Source: an uncultured Candidatus Poseidoniales archaeon (GTDB lineage Archaea; Thermoplasmatota; Poseidoniia; Poseidoniales; Poseidoniaceae). From it: 36,775 nucleotides of DNA. The position numbers were made by a program, and so were the translations under genes. The notes under the pieces are model-generated. The model ran no database searches. It was not told where the DNA came from and worked only from the letters and a program-made list of their open reading frames with translations. Location: contig CAJJCP010000034.1 of the NCBI GenBank assembly GCA_905182715.1, positions 1 through 36,775 on the forward strand, in the 5' to 3' direction. Shown here piece by piece: positions 18,438 to 26,730 of the stretch; the first letter of the stretch is position 1, and every line of letters begins with the position of its first letter.

Positions 18438-18584
18438 GTCGAGGGGTTCAGTATTTGCGATATGAGTGTTATGATTGGAATATCTTCCCGTAAGTATTTT
18501 TTTGCATTCTCAAGGCACTCTGTAACCGTCTCCAAATCGTGTTTTTGCCACAACAACGACAAACCCTCTGTTCCAACGAGTGCT

Positions 18585-18935
18585 ATGGCATGGGTACAAC
18601 TTGCATTCCGAGTTCTTCTTTCTGGTGGATTGATTGTCGGTGCGAGTGAAATCGCAAAGAAGAACGATGTCTTTGGAGCTTTTATTGCTTCTTTGCCCTT
18701 AATTTCCATCTTTGCCATGGTTTGGTTATACAATGATACTGGAGATACTGAACAGATTGCAATATTCAGTAAAGACATTTTTTGGTTGGTCATCCCGTCT
18801 TTGGTATTGTTCCTCGCCCTGCCTCTTCTACTACAGAGAGGTATGGATTTTTGGCCAGCGCTCGGGATATCGCTCTTCCTCACTCTAATCGCCTATGCTT
18901 TCGGTTTGAAAATAGCAAGTGGCTCGACCTCTTGA
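18585..18935 (+). CDS. Small four-helix membrane protein, DUF3147-like
   Basis: 116 residues from ATG 18585. Four hydrophobic helices fill it (about 6-25, 30-52, 64-84, 90-112). The pattern GGLIVGASEIAKKNDVFGAFIASLPLISI is typical of DUF3147 proteins, an uncharacterised small membrane family with an inverted-repeat look. The frame is open upstream to 18462 but that part overlaps the purP promoter side, is Cys/Ser-rich and does not look like protein. No ribosome site is seen before the ATG. Function unknown; small-molecule transport is conceivable. Confidence 0.7.
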   Translation: MAWVQLAFRVLLSGGLIVGASEIAKKNDVFGAFIASLPLISIFAMVWLYNDTGDTEQIAIFSKDIFWLVIPSLVLFLALPLLLQRGMDFWPALGISLFLTLIAYAFGLKIASGSTS

Positions 18936-18946
18936 ACACCAGAGTC

Positions 18947-18972
18947 CACTCATAATCCTCATAGAATGAGTG
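18947..18972. promoter_or_regulatory. 7-bp inverted repeat upstream of tryptophan dioxygenase
   Basis: CACTCAT at 18947-18953 pairs with ATGAGTG at 18966-18972 across 12 bases. It lies in the 70-base gap between the DUF3147-like gene and the tryptophan dioxygenase start, 33 bases before the latter's ATG. It could be an operator for the dioxygenase or a weak terminator. Nothing in the sequence decides between them. Confidence 0.3.
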
Positions 18973-19005
18973 AAGAGTTCAAGGGCTTGACCCCTATCGA
19001 AAAAC

Positions 19006-20100
19006 ATGACCGACGACGCACCATCCCATCGCATGACTTACGGGGGCTACTTGCAATTGGATGAGTTACTGACTCTCCAAGACGGTCCTCAAGGTTACAG
19101 CCCGGCTCCCTCCAACGATGAACAACACTTCATCATCGTCCACCAAGCCTTTGAATTGTGGTTCAAACTCATTTTACGTGAATTAAAAGAAACCCATGCC
19201 TTGCTTAACCAGGAGCATGTTCCAGAAGAAAAATTACCTCAAATGGTTCATCATTTAGACCGTGTGACTGAAATTTTCCGCCTTCTTTCGAATCAATGGA
19301 AAGTCATGGAGACACTCACGCCTCAAGGTTTCTTGGCTTTCCGAGATAAACTCGGTACTTCGTCAGGATTTGAATCATGGCAAATGCGTGAATTAGAAGT
19401 GATTCTTGGCCTCGATAATGCACAACGGATGGGTGGGATGGATCCTCTACTGCACATGAAAAAACTGGCCGGTGAAGGTAAAATTACAGCGTCGGTTCTC
19501 GCCAATTTCGAAGCAACATCAAATCAACCATCGCTTCGTGAAGCCCTTTCTTCTTGGCTCGCTCGGACGCCAATTAACGGTTCACTCGCAGGTTCTGAAG
19601 GCGATTCAAAAGTCATTGAAGATTTTGTCGAAGGTCATGTGCAAGCAATGCGTGCACATGGTGAAGATGTCATCGCACATATTGTTGCTATCGGCCATGG
19701 TGAAGAAGCACCGGTCCGTTCTCGAATTGAAGCCGGTACTGAGCAAGCTGCTGAATTTCTACGCCCTGATGGAATTATTTCACGTTCGAGAGCCGGTTTG
19801 CTGTTTATCGAATCCTACCGTGAATTACCTTTACTTTCTTGGCCTCGAAAACTTATTGACGCCTTTGTTGGACTTGAACAATCAATGATACTGTTCCGTT
19901 CAGCACATGCCCGAATGGTTGAACGAATGATTGGTCGTCGAATGGGAACTGGTGGTTCAAGCGGTGTGGATTATCTCGATGCTACTACCAAATACCGAGT
20001 TTTTGTTGATCTCTGGGCTGTACGAACAATGCTTGTGAAGCGTGAAGCACTACCTGATGTTGAACAGGCCGATTTCTACGGCTTTGCTACAAATGATTGA
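19006..20100 (+). CDS. kynA: Tryptophan 2,3-dioxygenase
   Basis: Heme enzyme that opens the indole ring of L-tryptophan to N-formylkynurenine with O2. Nearly all family signatures are present: TYGGYLQLDELLTLQ near the start, VHQAFELWFK with distal-side H46, SGFESWQMRELE, ESYRELPLL followed by PRKLIDAF, and the proximal heme ligand H301 in AHARMVERMIG. RRMGTGGSSGVDYL comes after that. Length 364 lies between bacterial (~280-300) and animal (~400) enzymes. ATG 19006 has no ribosome site. The stop lies one base before the convergent rpoK stop. No kynureninase or formamidase is beside it, so the downstream route is not visible here. The gene is intact and its codon use is like its neighbours. The family is unusual in archaea. 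Confidence 0.95.
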   Translation: MTDDAPSHRMTYGGYLQLDELLTLQDGPQGYSPAPSNDEQHFIIVHQAFELWFKLILRELKETHALLNQEHVPEEKLPQMVHHLDRVTEIFRLLSNQWKVMETLTPQGFLAFRDKLGTSSGFESWQMRELEVILGLDNAQRMGGMDPLLHMKKLAGEGKITASVLANFEATSNQPSLREALSSWLARTPINGSLAGSEGDSKVIEDFVEGHVQAMRAHGEDVIAHIVAIGHGEEAPVRSRIEAGTEQAAEFLRPDGIISRSRAGLLFIESYRELPLLSWPRKLIDAFVGLEQSMILFRSAHARMVERMIGRRMGTGGSSGVDYLDATTKYRVFVDLWAVRTMLVKREALPDVEQADFYGFATND

Positions 20101-20101
20101 T

Positions 20102-20356
20102 TCAATCAAGGTGTGGGTCGATATCGATTGGAATGAGTTCGTGTTCATACTCATACAAAGCAATCTTAAGAGGGTCGAGGACGAAGCGAACTGATGCTTC
20201 TTCAAGACCGTAGAGTGAGACGAGTTCGTCCATAAACGCTTCACGCAAGACTTCTTCGTTTGCATAAAGCGGAGCGCCCATTCCAATTTGGAGTGCGCGT
20301 GCGCCAATAATCCGTGCTCGTTCAAATCGTGTGTGGAGTCGTGCTGGTTTGACCAT
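20102..20356 (-). CDS. rpoK: DNA-directed RNA polymerase subunit K (Rpo6)
   Basis: Homologue of eukaryotic Rpb6 and bacterial omega, which stabilises the RNA polymerase core. The signature TRFERARIIGARALQIGMGAP lies at about residues 8-28 and the second conserved part (DPLKIALYEYEHELIPI) near the C-terminus. ATG 20356 follows an AGGTG site at good spacing and gives 84 residues. The frame opens upstream to 20428, but that part is Cys-rich and lacks family similarity. Two oddities: about 28 residues, many acidic, are inserted between the GAP and DPL blocks, and the C-terminus ends acidic (DIDPHLD) instead of the usual basic end. Convergent with tryptophan dioxygenase, one base apart. Confidence 0.9.
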   Translation of the reverse strand: MVKPARLHTRFERARIIGARALQIGMGAPLYANEEVLREAFMDELVSLYGLEEASVRFVLDPLKIALYEYEHELIPIDIDPHLD

Positions 20357-20442
20357 TAAGATACACCTGCGAGTACACCCGCATTCTGCCGACTTACCTA
20401 CTGGTCTTGAACCTAACCCTCGGTTCAATCGGATTCTGCGAC

Positions 20443-20595
20443 CTATTCTTCTTCATCCGTGACTTGTTTAGAGAGGTTCCAACGCATGTACATTGCGGGT
20501 GCTAAAGCAGCAAGAAGAATGCCGGTCCAGAGGCTCGCTCTTTGACCGGGTGACATGCCTTGTGTGCCCATCATTTGTCCTGTATCTGAAGTCAT
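20443..20595 (-). CDS. 50-residue single-helix membrane protein
   Basis: A short gene starting MTSDTGQMMG. It has one hydrophobic helix at about residues 22-37, then a basic patch (RWNLSKQ) and an acidic end (TDEEE). Its ATG overlaps the stop of the thioredoxin-like gene as ATGA, the classic sign of translational coupling, so it is probably real and expressed with it. Met- and Gly-rich residues 8-17 lie on one side of the helix and the charged tail on the other. No family recognised. Given its neighbours, it could assist the secreted thioredoxin-like protein or cytochrome oxidase assembly (inference). Confidence 0.55.
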   Translation of the reverse strand: MTSDTGQMMGTQGMSPGQRASLWTGILLAALAPAMYMRWNLSKQVTDEEE

Positions 20596-21341
20596 CGTAC
20601 AATTCCAATCCACTCGCCGTAGTTCGTTGAATCACTCACTAATTGGTACGTGCCTGCTCGTTCTAATATGACGACTAAACTTCCATTGAAATTTCCAAGT
20701 AAGCCAGAAACATTTCCAGACCCGTTTGAAGCATTGAATTGCATCATGTCAGTGGCGAGTGTTGGGTGTGTGCGATTTCGATTTGGGTGTTCTATTGCCT
20801 CAGTTCGCCACACACTGACCCGGTCACCTTGCGATGCTTGCCAAGTAAGGCTTCCATTGTGCAGTTCTATTTCTGAGAGGCCGGTATATGCGGTCGAACG
20901 CTGGCTAAGTGCATTCGAGAGTTCGAGGCCTTGACTTGAACCGGTAAGCAAACCTTGGCCATCGATGACTAGACTCGGTAGGCAATCGCAATAATCGATG
21001 CTCATATTCAAATCGTAGTTTCGAAGCACTGAGGAATGAAGCATCGGCAGGAGAGGGGTGATGTTGAAGAACAAAGGTATCCGTGCGATTCAGTGTCTCT
21101 ATATCTTCTTCAATCAATTCGCAAGGTTCGCACCAATCGGCGCCATAGTACTCGACCAAATGTTCCACCCGTTCACCTGTGCACGGGGTGGTATTGAGGC
21201 AAGATGAGTCAAAAACCACCACGTCATACATGGTGGCAAAGTAGGCTCTTCTGCCGAGGTGTACACCGTTGAAGGCAAAGTACTCGTCATCACGAATACC
21301 AGAATCAATATTGACAAAATCTGCGTCTTGGTTCTCGACAC
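20592..21341 (-). pseudogene. Secreted thioredoxin-like protein, frameshifted
   Basis: Thioredoxin-fold protein with the redox motif CEPC in VEYYGADWCEPCELIEED, followed by HHPSPADASFLS. The N-terminus, from GTG 21341, is a clear signal peptide (hydrophobic ILSILILVFVMTSTLP, then a TSA site), so the protein probably acts outside the membrane. Two single-base shifts interrupt the frame, near 21231 and near 20979. Past the second the read continues LPSLVIDGQGLLTGSSQG, which fits the cis-Pro part of the fold. A beta-rich C-terminal domain of about 100 residues follows. Joined length about 250 residues. It is divergent from the heme A synthase gene, 53 bases apart, so oxidase or cytochrome assembly is a plausible role (inference). 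No ribosome site precedes the GTG. Confidence 0.68.
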
Positions 21342-21394
21342 GGTTGCTGGGTAGTAGGAATGTGTTCAAAAGGGAACTGCTCTCACCACTACCT

Positions 21395-22454
21395 ATGGGG
21401 CAGGCATGGTGGCGGCGACCGTCGACCCTTCCACTTGTCCTCCTCGTAATGGCACTGTGCGTCATTATCGCAGGTGGTACAATTCGTATCAACGATGCAG
21501 GTGAATCATGTCCAGATTGGCCTCAATGCTTTGGCACATGGGGCTTTGACGTCTCTGCCGATGAACAAGGTGTATATTGGGATGAGAACCCCGATGAAAT
21601 CGATTCACGCGGCATCGATCACCGATATACAACGTTTGAAATCTTTTCTGAATGGTTCCATAGATTCTTAGTTGCTGTCATTGCTATACCTGTTCTGTTG
21701 AATGCAGTACTTGCTTGGAAAATGATGGCAACTTATGGTAAAACAGTGTACCGTTCAACTCTTCTTTCTGGCGTGTTGCTGATTGCACAAGCTTTGGTTG
21801 GGGCGTTGACTGTTTCGATGGATAATGTCGATTGGTCAGTGGCCTTACACCTTTCTCTCGCCAGTATCTTTACTTCCACTTTCTTATTCCAGCATTATGC
21901 AATGCGGAAAGCAGAGGGTTCTGAGTCAGCCTTATTTTCTATGACTTCTGAATATGTTTCAACAAATCGACGCCGTGTCGATGCTATGGTTGGTTCAGTG
22001 TTTACCCTCTTGATTCTTGGAGCATGGGTTTCGTCAACTGCTGGTGGGCAATACAACCAAGGTTGTTCAGTTGGATTCCCAAACGGCTGGCCAAAATGTA
22101 ACGGCAACTTCCTTCCATCCTTCGATGGACCTGGTGTTTTGGTTCAAATGATTCATCGGTTTGGTGCAGTATTGGTTGGCTTAGTTTTGGTTTCAGGGTC
22201 TGCTCGCCTTCGAAGTGAAGCACGGACTTCACAATGTCACTCCTTCGTTCGGCCGCATCACCGACTTTGCCGCAGGGTTATGGATTCTCAATGTACTCGT
22301 TGGCGGTTCCTACATTGTTCTTGCCGATATGGATGATTTCCCAGAATGGGTTTCACTTCTCCACTTGGTTTTCGGAATCGCTTGTTTCCTCGTTGCTGTT
22401 TCAGCCTCTTTCTTCTTACGGTTAAGCACCGACTCCGGATTCATCCGAGGAGGA
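21395..22454 (+). pseudogene. ctaA: Heme A synthase (CtaA/COX15) domain, frameshifted, fused to CtaB
   Basis: Converts heme O to heme A for aa3-type cytochrome oxidases. Eight hydrophobic helices are seen in two four-helix halves. Each half has a cysteine pair on its first outer loop: C39/C45 in CPDWPQC, and CSVGFPNGWPKC in the second half. Heme-ligand histidines are present in EWFHRFLV, VALHLSLAS, MIHRFGAV and LLHLVFGIA. One single-base shift near 22222 (an extra C would explain it) breaks the frame just before helix 7. After it the frame runs through helix 8 and straight into CtaB with no stop, so the two are one polypeptide of about 693 residues once repaired. ATG 21395 is chosen as it directly precedes the first helix; the open frame further upstream overlaps the divergent gene. 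Confidence 0.85.
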
Positions 22455-23477
22455 ATGAACGTGACCGATGAGGCACCAGGGGATTTATCGCCACATCCTG
22501 GTTGGTTCAAGGTGTTCACGCAATTGATGAAACTTCGCGTCATCGTCTTGCTTCAAGTCACCGCAGTTTGCGCTATCCTCATCCACGACCTTCTCGCTCG
22601 TCATGGATTACTCGATGTTGATCGCTCTTGGATGGATACTTTCTCAACTGTCCTTCTTACTGTGGTGGCAGGTACCCTTTCAGCAGGTGGTTCTAATTCC
22701 ATCAACATGTGGTATGATGCGGATATCGACCCTCACATGCGCCGAACAATGAATCGTCCAGTGCCACAAGGCCATATCTCTGCTCGAGGCGCCCTCATCT
22801 TTGGATTAATCATAGCGATATCCGGTTCTTCACTGTTCTTTTTGGTTCATTGGAAGGCCGCTTTTTGGTCCTTTTTCTCCGTGGCATTCTATGTCCTTGT
22901 GTACTCCATCTGGTTAAAACGCCGCACACCTCAAAATATCGTGATTGGAGGCCTTGCAGGGGCTACTCCTCCGCTGATTGGTTGGGCAGCTGCTGCCGCT
23001 TCCTCAATTGATTCAAGCAACCCGTTCGATTTGGGTTCACCTATTCCGTGGATGTTGTTCATGTTGATTTTCTTGTGGACTCCTCCACATTTTTGGGCTT
23101 TGGCACTGTATCGTTCTGGTGAATATGGAAAAGTCAACATTCCTATGATGAATGAAGTTAAAGGCCCTGAACATACTCTCTTTCAATCGAAAATATACTG
23201 TGTACTGCTTATGATGCTCGGCTCTGTTCCTTGTTTTTGGCCACAAAGTGGACTTCCGCTTTTGTGGGCATTCCTTGCTGGTGGCTTGACAATCTGGTAT
23301 TCAAAGTCAGTTTGGGATATCGATCCACGGGAAGAACTTGATGAAAACGGTCGTATGCCGAAGGCCGCTCGTTCCTTTTTCCGTTCTATCTATTACCTGG
23401 GTTGGATGCATGTTGCTCTCGTGGCTGTCTGTGTCATCCCTCCAGAATGGCTTGGAGTTCTCGGACCATTGGCCTGA
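22455..23477 (+). CDS. ctaB: Protoheme IX farnesyltransferase (CtaB/CyoE) domain of a CtaA-CtaB fusion
   Basis: UbiA-superfamily prenyltransferase that adds farnesyl to heme B to make heme O. The first Asp-rich motif, NSINMWYDADID, is followed by RTMNRPVPQG. The second conserved region has LKRRTPQNIVIGGLAGATPPLIGW and WTPPHFWALALYRSGEYGKVNIPM. About nine helices, 340 residues from ATG 22455, normal length. This ATG is preceded by GAGGAGG only one to two bases away, too close for normal initiation. The heme A synthase frame enters from upstream without a stop, so the domain is probably the C-terminal half of a fusion. Together the two catalyse consecutive steps heme B to O to A at the membrane, feeding a cytochrome oxidase not in this window. 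Confidence 0.93.
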   Translation: MNVTDEAPGDLSPHPGWFKVFTQLMKLRVIVLLQVTAVCAILIHDLLARHGLLDVDRSWMDTFSTVLLTVVAGTLSAGGSNSINMWYDADIDPHMRRTMNRPVPQGHISARGALIFGLIIAISGSSLFFLVHWKAAFWSFFSVAFYVLVYSIWLKRRTPQNIVIGGLAGATPPLIGWAAAAASSIDSSNPFDLGSPIPWMLFMLIFLWTPPHFWALALYRSGEYGKVNIPMMNEVKGPEHTLFQSKIYCVLLMMLGSVPCFWPQSGLPLLWAFLAGGLTIWYSKSVWDIDPREELDENGRMPKAARSFFRSIYYLGWMHVALVAVCVIPPEWLGVLGPLA

Positions 23478-23556
23478 GTCCATCGTTTTTACAACCGTTT
23501 GGTGAACTGTGGCAACCGTCATGTTCATGACTGCCTCGCCGGTCGCCGAGTTTACT

Positions 23557-23643
23557 GCGGCAGTCGCATAGCCTGGCCATTGCGCTGGATTGCTAATCCA
23601 GTGGTGTTTCACCTCGGGAGTTCGAATCTCCCCTGCCGCGCCA
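23557..23643 (+). tRNA. tRNA-Ser (anticodon GCU)
   Basis: Acceptor stem GCGGCAG (23557-23563) pairs with CTGCCGC (23633-23639); discriminator G 23640 is followed by an encoded CCA (23641-23643). The anticodon stem CTGGA/TCCAG (23585-23589, 23597-23601) holds loop TTGCTAA with anticodon GCT at 23592-23594, reading AGC/AGU serine codons. A long variable arm (GTGGTGTTTCACC region) marks a class II tRNA, as expected for serine. T loop TTCGAAT is canonical. No intron. It sits between ctaB and the surface-protein gene, whose stop is eight bases away on the other strand. Confidence 0.95.
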
Positions 23644-23650
23644 TCAATTC

Positions 23651-26603
23651 TCAATCAAAGAAATCTTCGAATTCATCTGCAGTCTCACGAGCGCCCGACC
23701 TTCGGTTACGTGCATTCATCACTCGCTTCAATCGCTTTCGCTTCTTAATGAGGAGAGGTAGAGAAATCATACTGATGACCAAAGTGAGCAAGGCTACAAC
23801 ACCAGTGGTTTTGAATTCATCAACGGCCATATAATCGGTGAGAGTACCGAGCCATTCCACTCCAAGTGGTGGTTCCGGCTCTGGAGGAGGGAGTGGTATG
23901 AGATGTTGATTGTAGTCCCACCACTGGTCATCGATGATCACACGTATTGAATTGACAGGATAGTTCACTTGCATTAACTGATTTCCTACAGAGTCTACAG
24001 GTGCAAGAATATAGTATGATGTTCGCCATGGTCGGATGTTTTCATCAATCGTTCCGCTAGTATTGTAATAACCAGTTTCACCAGAAACTCCTGTCATGCT
24101 AATTTCCAATGGTTGGAGGAATGTCAAATCGATTCCATCTGGCTTTTGGTCAGTCCGATACAAGTTCCATGTGACGTTCCCTGTTACCTCTTGTTCAGGC
24201 CAAACCCATGTCATGTTCAAATCATAGCACATGGACCAGTCGTTCTCAATCTTGTAACATTCAGTGTCATTGGTAAAGGTCGTTGTTACTTGAATCATGG
24301 ATACTGACTTTTCTGGTGCAACTGCATCACCACAAAAGGCTAAACTTTGTCCATTCTCATCACTCGAGATCTCGATATGCGTAAGGTCAGGGGTTCCTTC
24401 ACGGTCAGCAGGCATAATGGCGTACGATGCACATGTTCCTGTGGCGAGTGGTGTGGGGTCGACCCAAGACGTAGAATCAGGGGTTACGGATGCAGTGAGT
24501 GTATCTTCTGTCAATTGCTCCCAGATGAACTCGTTAAAATTGGGATATGGAGGCGGGAACACTGTGCCTGCACCATTCGCAACGGTTAGCTTGTAAATGT
24601 TCCATGAACCGATATATGGGTTATCTATATCTCCAGTAGGGCTCCATTCGAGTTGTATACTTCCTCCTTCAAGTTGTGTGAATTCAAGAGGTCCACTGCT
24701 TGCATTTGCAGGGGGGGCGGTTCCGATAATCAGTAAGACACCATTTTCTGTAAGCGTCACGTCAAAAGAATTGTCGACGTTCTTGGTGTAATCGTCGAGG
24801 TAAGTCCAGATGTTATCATCGAGGGATGATAAGAAGCGTACATCAACCGACTCGAGTGGAATGTTTGATGGTAGAAGTGCCGATGAATTGAGATGAATCT
24901 CCATGCGTTCCATGCCAGTGTTGTCCGAGTTGTCTTCATCTGCTAATATTTTGTACGAGAGCAACATCAGAGGTTGTCTTCCTTCGCCTATGCCATACTG
25001 AGTGCCAAGTACGGGCAGTATTGATTCATGTTCGAGGTAAGATAGTGAGCGCGTAACTGCTTGCCCTGTAAAAAATGGTTCGTTATCAAGAGATACATAA
25101 TTGTACAGTGTAATATCTTCGTGAACCGATTCAAGGCTTCCGAAGGCATCGGTTACGCGAAGAGTGATGGTGTGGTCGCCAAGCCCGAGTACTGAGCCTG
25201 AAACATTAAGCAGTTGCCCATATCCAATATTTATGATTCCTGAAACCCACCATGAATAGTTCAGTGGTTGAGCAGCTGTTGGCCCGGTTCGAGCCACCAT
25301 TTCTATGTTTTCTCCAGTGGTATAGGTGCCCTTGGAATTACCCTGCACGATTGCAGCATTGATGCCACCGGCAATGATTTCAGTTTGTTCACTGAGGCTG
25401 TTATCGCCGGTTTTGATATCGAATCCTTCTTGGAACGAAGCAGGCACGTTGATTGTTAACGTACGTCCAGCACCGACGGTTGAAAGATTGAACATACATG
25501 TGCGAGATTCAGCAGGTTTGAAATCGACGATTGTACATTGACTTCCTTCATCTAAATTTCCTGTTGAGTCGTAGACTTGGAACAAAATGGTGACTACTCC
25601 AACTGATACATTGCCTTTGTTAGTGATGGTTGAATGAACCATATCCTCTCCGTAGTAATAATCGCTGGAAGTCGAGTCATGGCCAGGTGCCATCGAAGTC
25701 GCTTGCAAGTCGAGGGTATTGTCCAATACGACGGTGATCTCTGAATTGTCGTTACTGGGGTTCAAATCGGCATATGGGGTTCCAGTGCTGCTGAACAGCC
25801 CCCATGTAAGTGTAAATGTCCCTTGAGAGGTATGAGTGAATGCTGGCATAGTGCGGGTGAAGGATGACACACCGCCCCATGATGGAAGGTTTGTCACGTT
25901 TGAATATGATTCCGAAAGTAAAATCGTTTTGTCTTCATTCCAAAGTTGCCAACCAAGTTGAGCTACAAAGTTACAGGTTCCACATGCTGTGACAGAGCCT
26001 TTGATCTCCATCAGTATAATCAGTATCTGTATTGAGAATCTTTTGTCCGTTATAGACGGACAGGTCAGTTAAGATGCTTGTCGGGTCGTGTGTTGAATCA
26101 ACAGCAAGATCTACAAATGAGCGCGTGAGGTTTATCTGGAATGTATAGGTATCATCCGAAGTGTCTTGGTCCAATAAATCAAAAGCATAAACGATGGTAA
26201 AAGTTCCTTCATCTCCTGATGGACTCCAAGCATTTGGGGCTGTGAAGTCCACGGTTGAGCCTGGATAAATTGTTGGTAAGGAGAAACTTCCGCGGTCATC
26301 ATAATTTGATTTACAAATCGAAGTTTCAATATCCCCTTCGCACACATACCACTTCAGGCCTCGATTCGCAATCGATTGCAGACCTTGATTTGAGATTGTG
26401 ATGTTAAACTGAATCGGGTTCCATGATGAGCCCCATGAGTCTTCAAGAGGTGAATTAGTTGCTTGAATCGACAAATCACCTGATTCTGCTGCTGCCGCAG
26501 TTGGCAGAGTGAGCAGCCCGGTGTAAGATGCAAAAAGAAGGATGAATACCAAGGAAATACTTCCGCTTTTCCGACTCGAATTACTTGGAGCATAGCGCGA
26601 CAT
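23651..26603 (-). pseudogene. Large cell-surface protein with CARDB/PKD-like domains, frameshifted once
   Basis: About 980 residues when joined. A signal peptide (about residues 14-37, ending in AAAA) leads a series of extracellular beta domains: CARDB-like repeats near the N-terminus (FNITISNQG, then later ATSMAPGHD), a PKD/Ig-like region (GLGDHTITLRVTDAFGS), and Fn3-like regions (LEWSPTGDID). A C-terminal helix (about 925-947, VVALLTLVISMISLPLLI) is followed by a strongly basic tail (KKRKRLKRVMNARNRR), so it is anchored with the bulk outside. Many N-x-S/T sites suggest glycosylation. A single-base shift near 26010 splits it. ATG 26603 follows GTGAGG at good spacing; GTG 26618 is less likely. 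Probably an S-layer-like or adhesion protein; ligand unknown. Confidence 0.75.
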
Positions 26604-26640
26604 TGAGAGGTGCCTCACAGCGGGGCTTCAAAGACTCATC

Positions 26641-26655
26641 GCCCCCGAAGGGGGC
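26641..26655. promoter_or_regulatory. Strong GC hairpin in a divergent promoter region
   Basis: GCCCCC (26641-26646), loop GAA, GGGGGC (26650-26655): a perfect 6-bp GC-only stem in otherwise A/T-richer DNA. It lies 38 bases upstream of the surface-protein ATG and 76 bases upstream of the divergent pilin-like gene. A TATA-like GCTATAATG (26662-26670) is adjacent on the plus strand. It may be part of the 5' leader or an operator; no terminator-like T run follows. Confidence 0.35.
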
Positions 26656-26730
26656 AGATTTGCTATAATGCGATGATTTACATCCACTCCATGCGGCAAC
26701 CTCTTGAATCGCCGAATATCACCATAGTTC

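Noticed and set aside
18428-18883. 151-codon minus-strand frame overlapping the DUF3147-like gene
   Set aside because: No domain or ribosome site; the plus-strand frame has the membrane-protein pattern.
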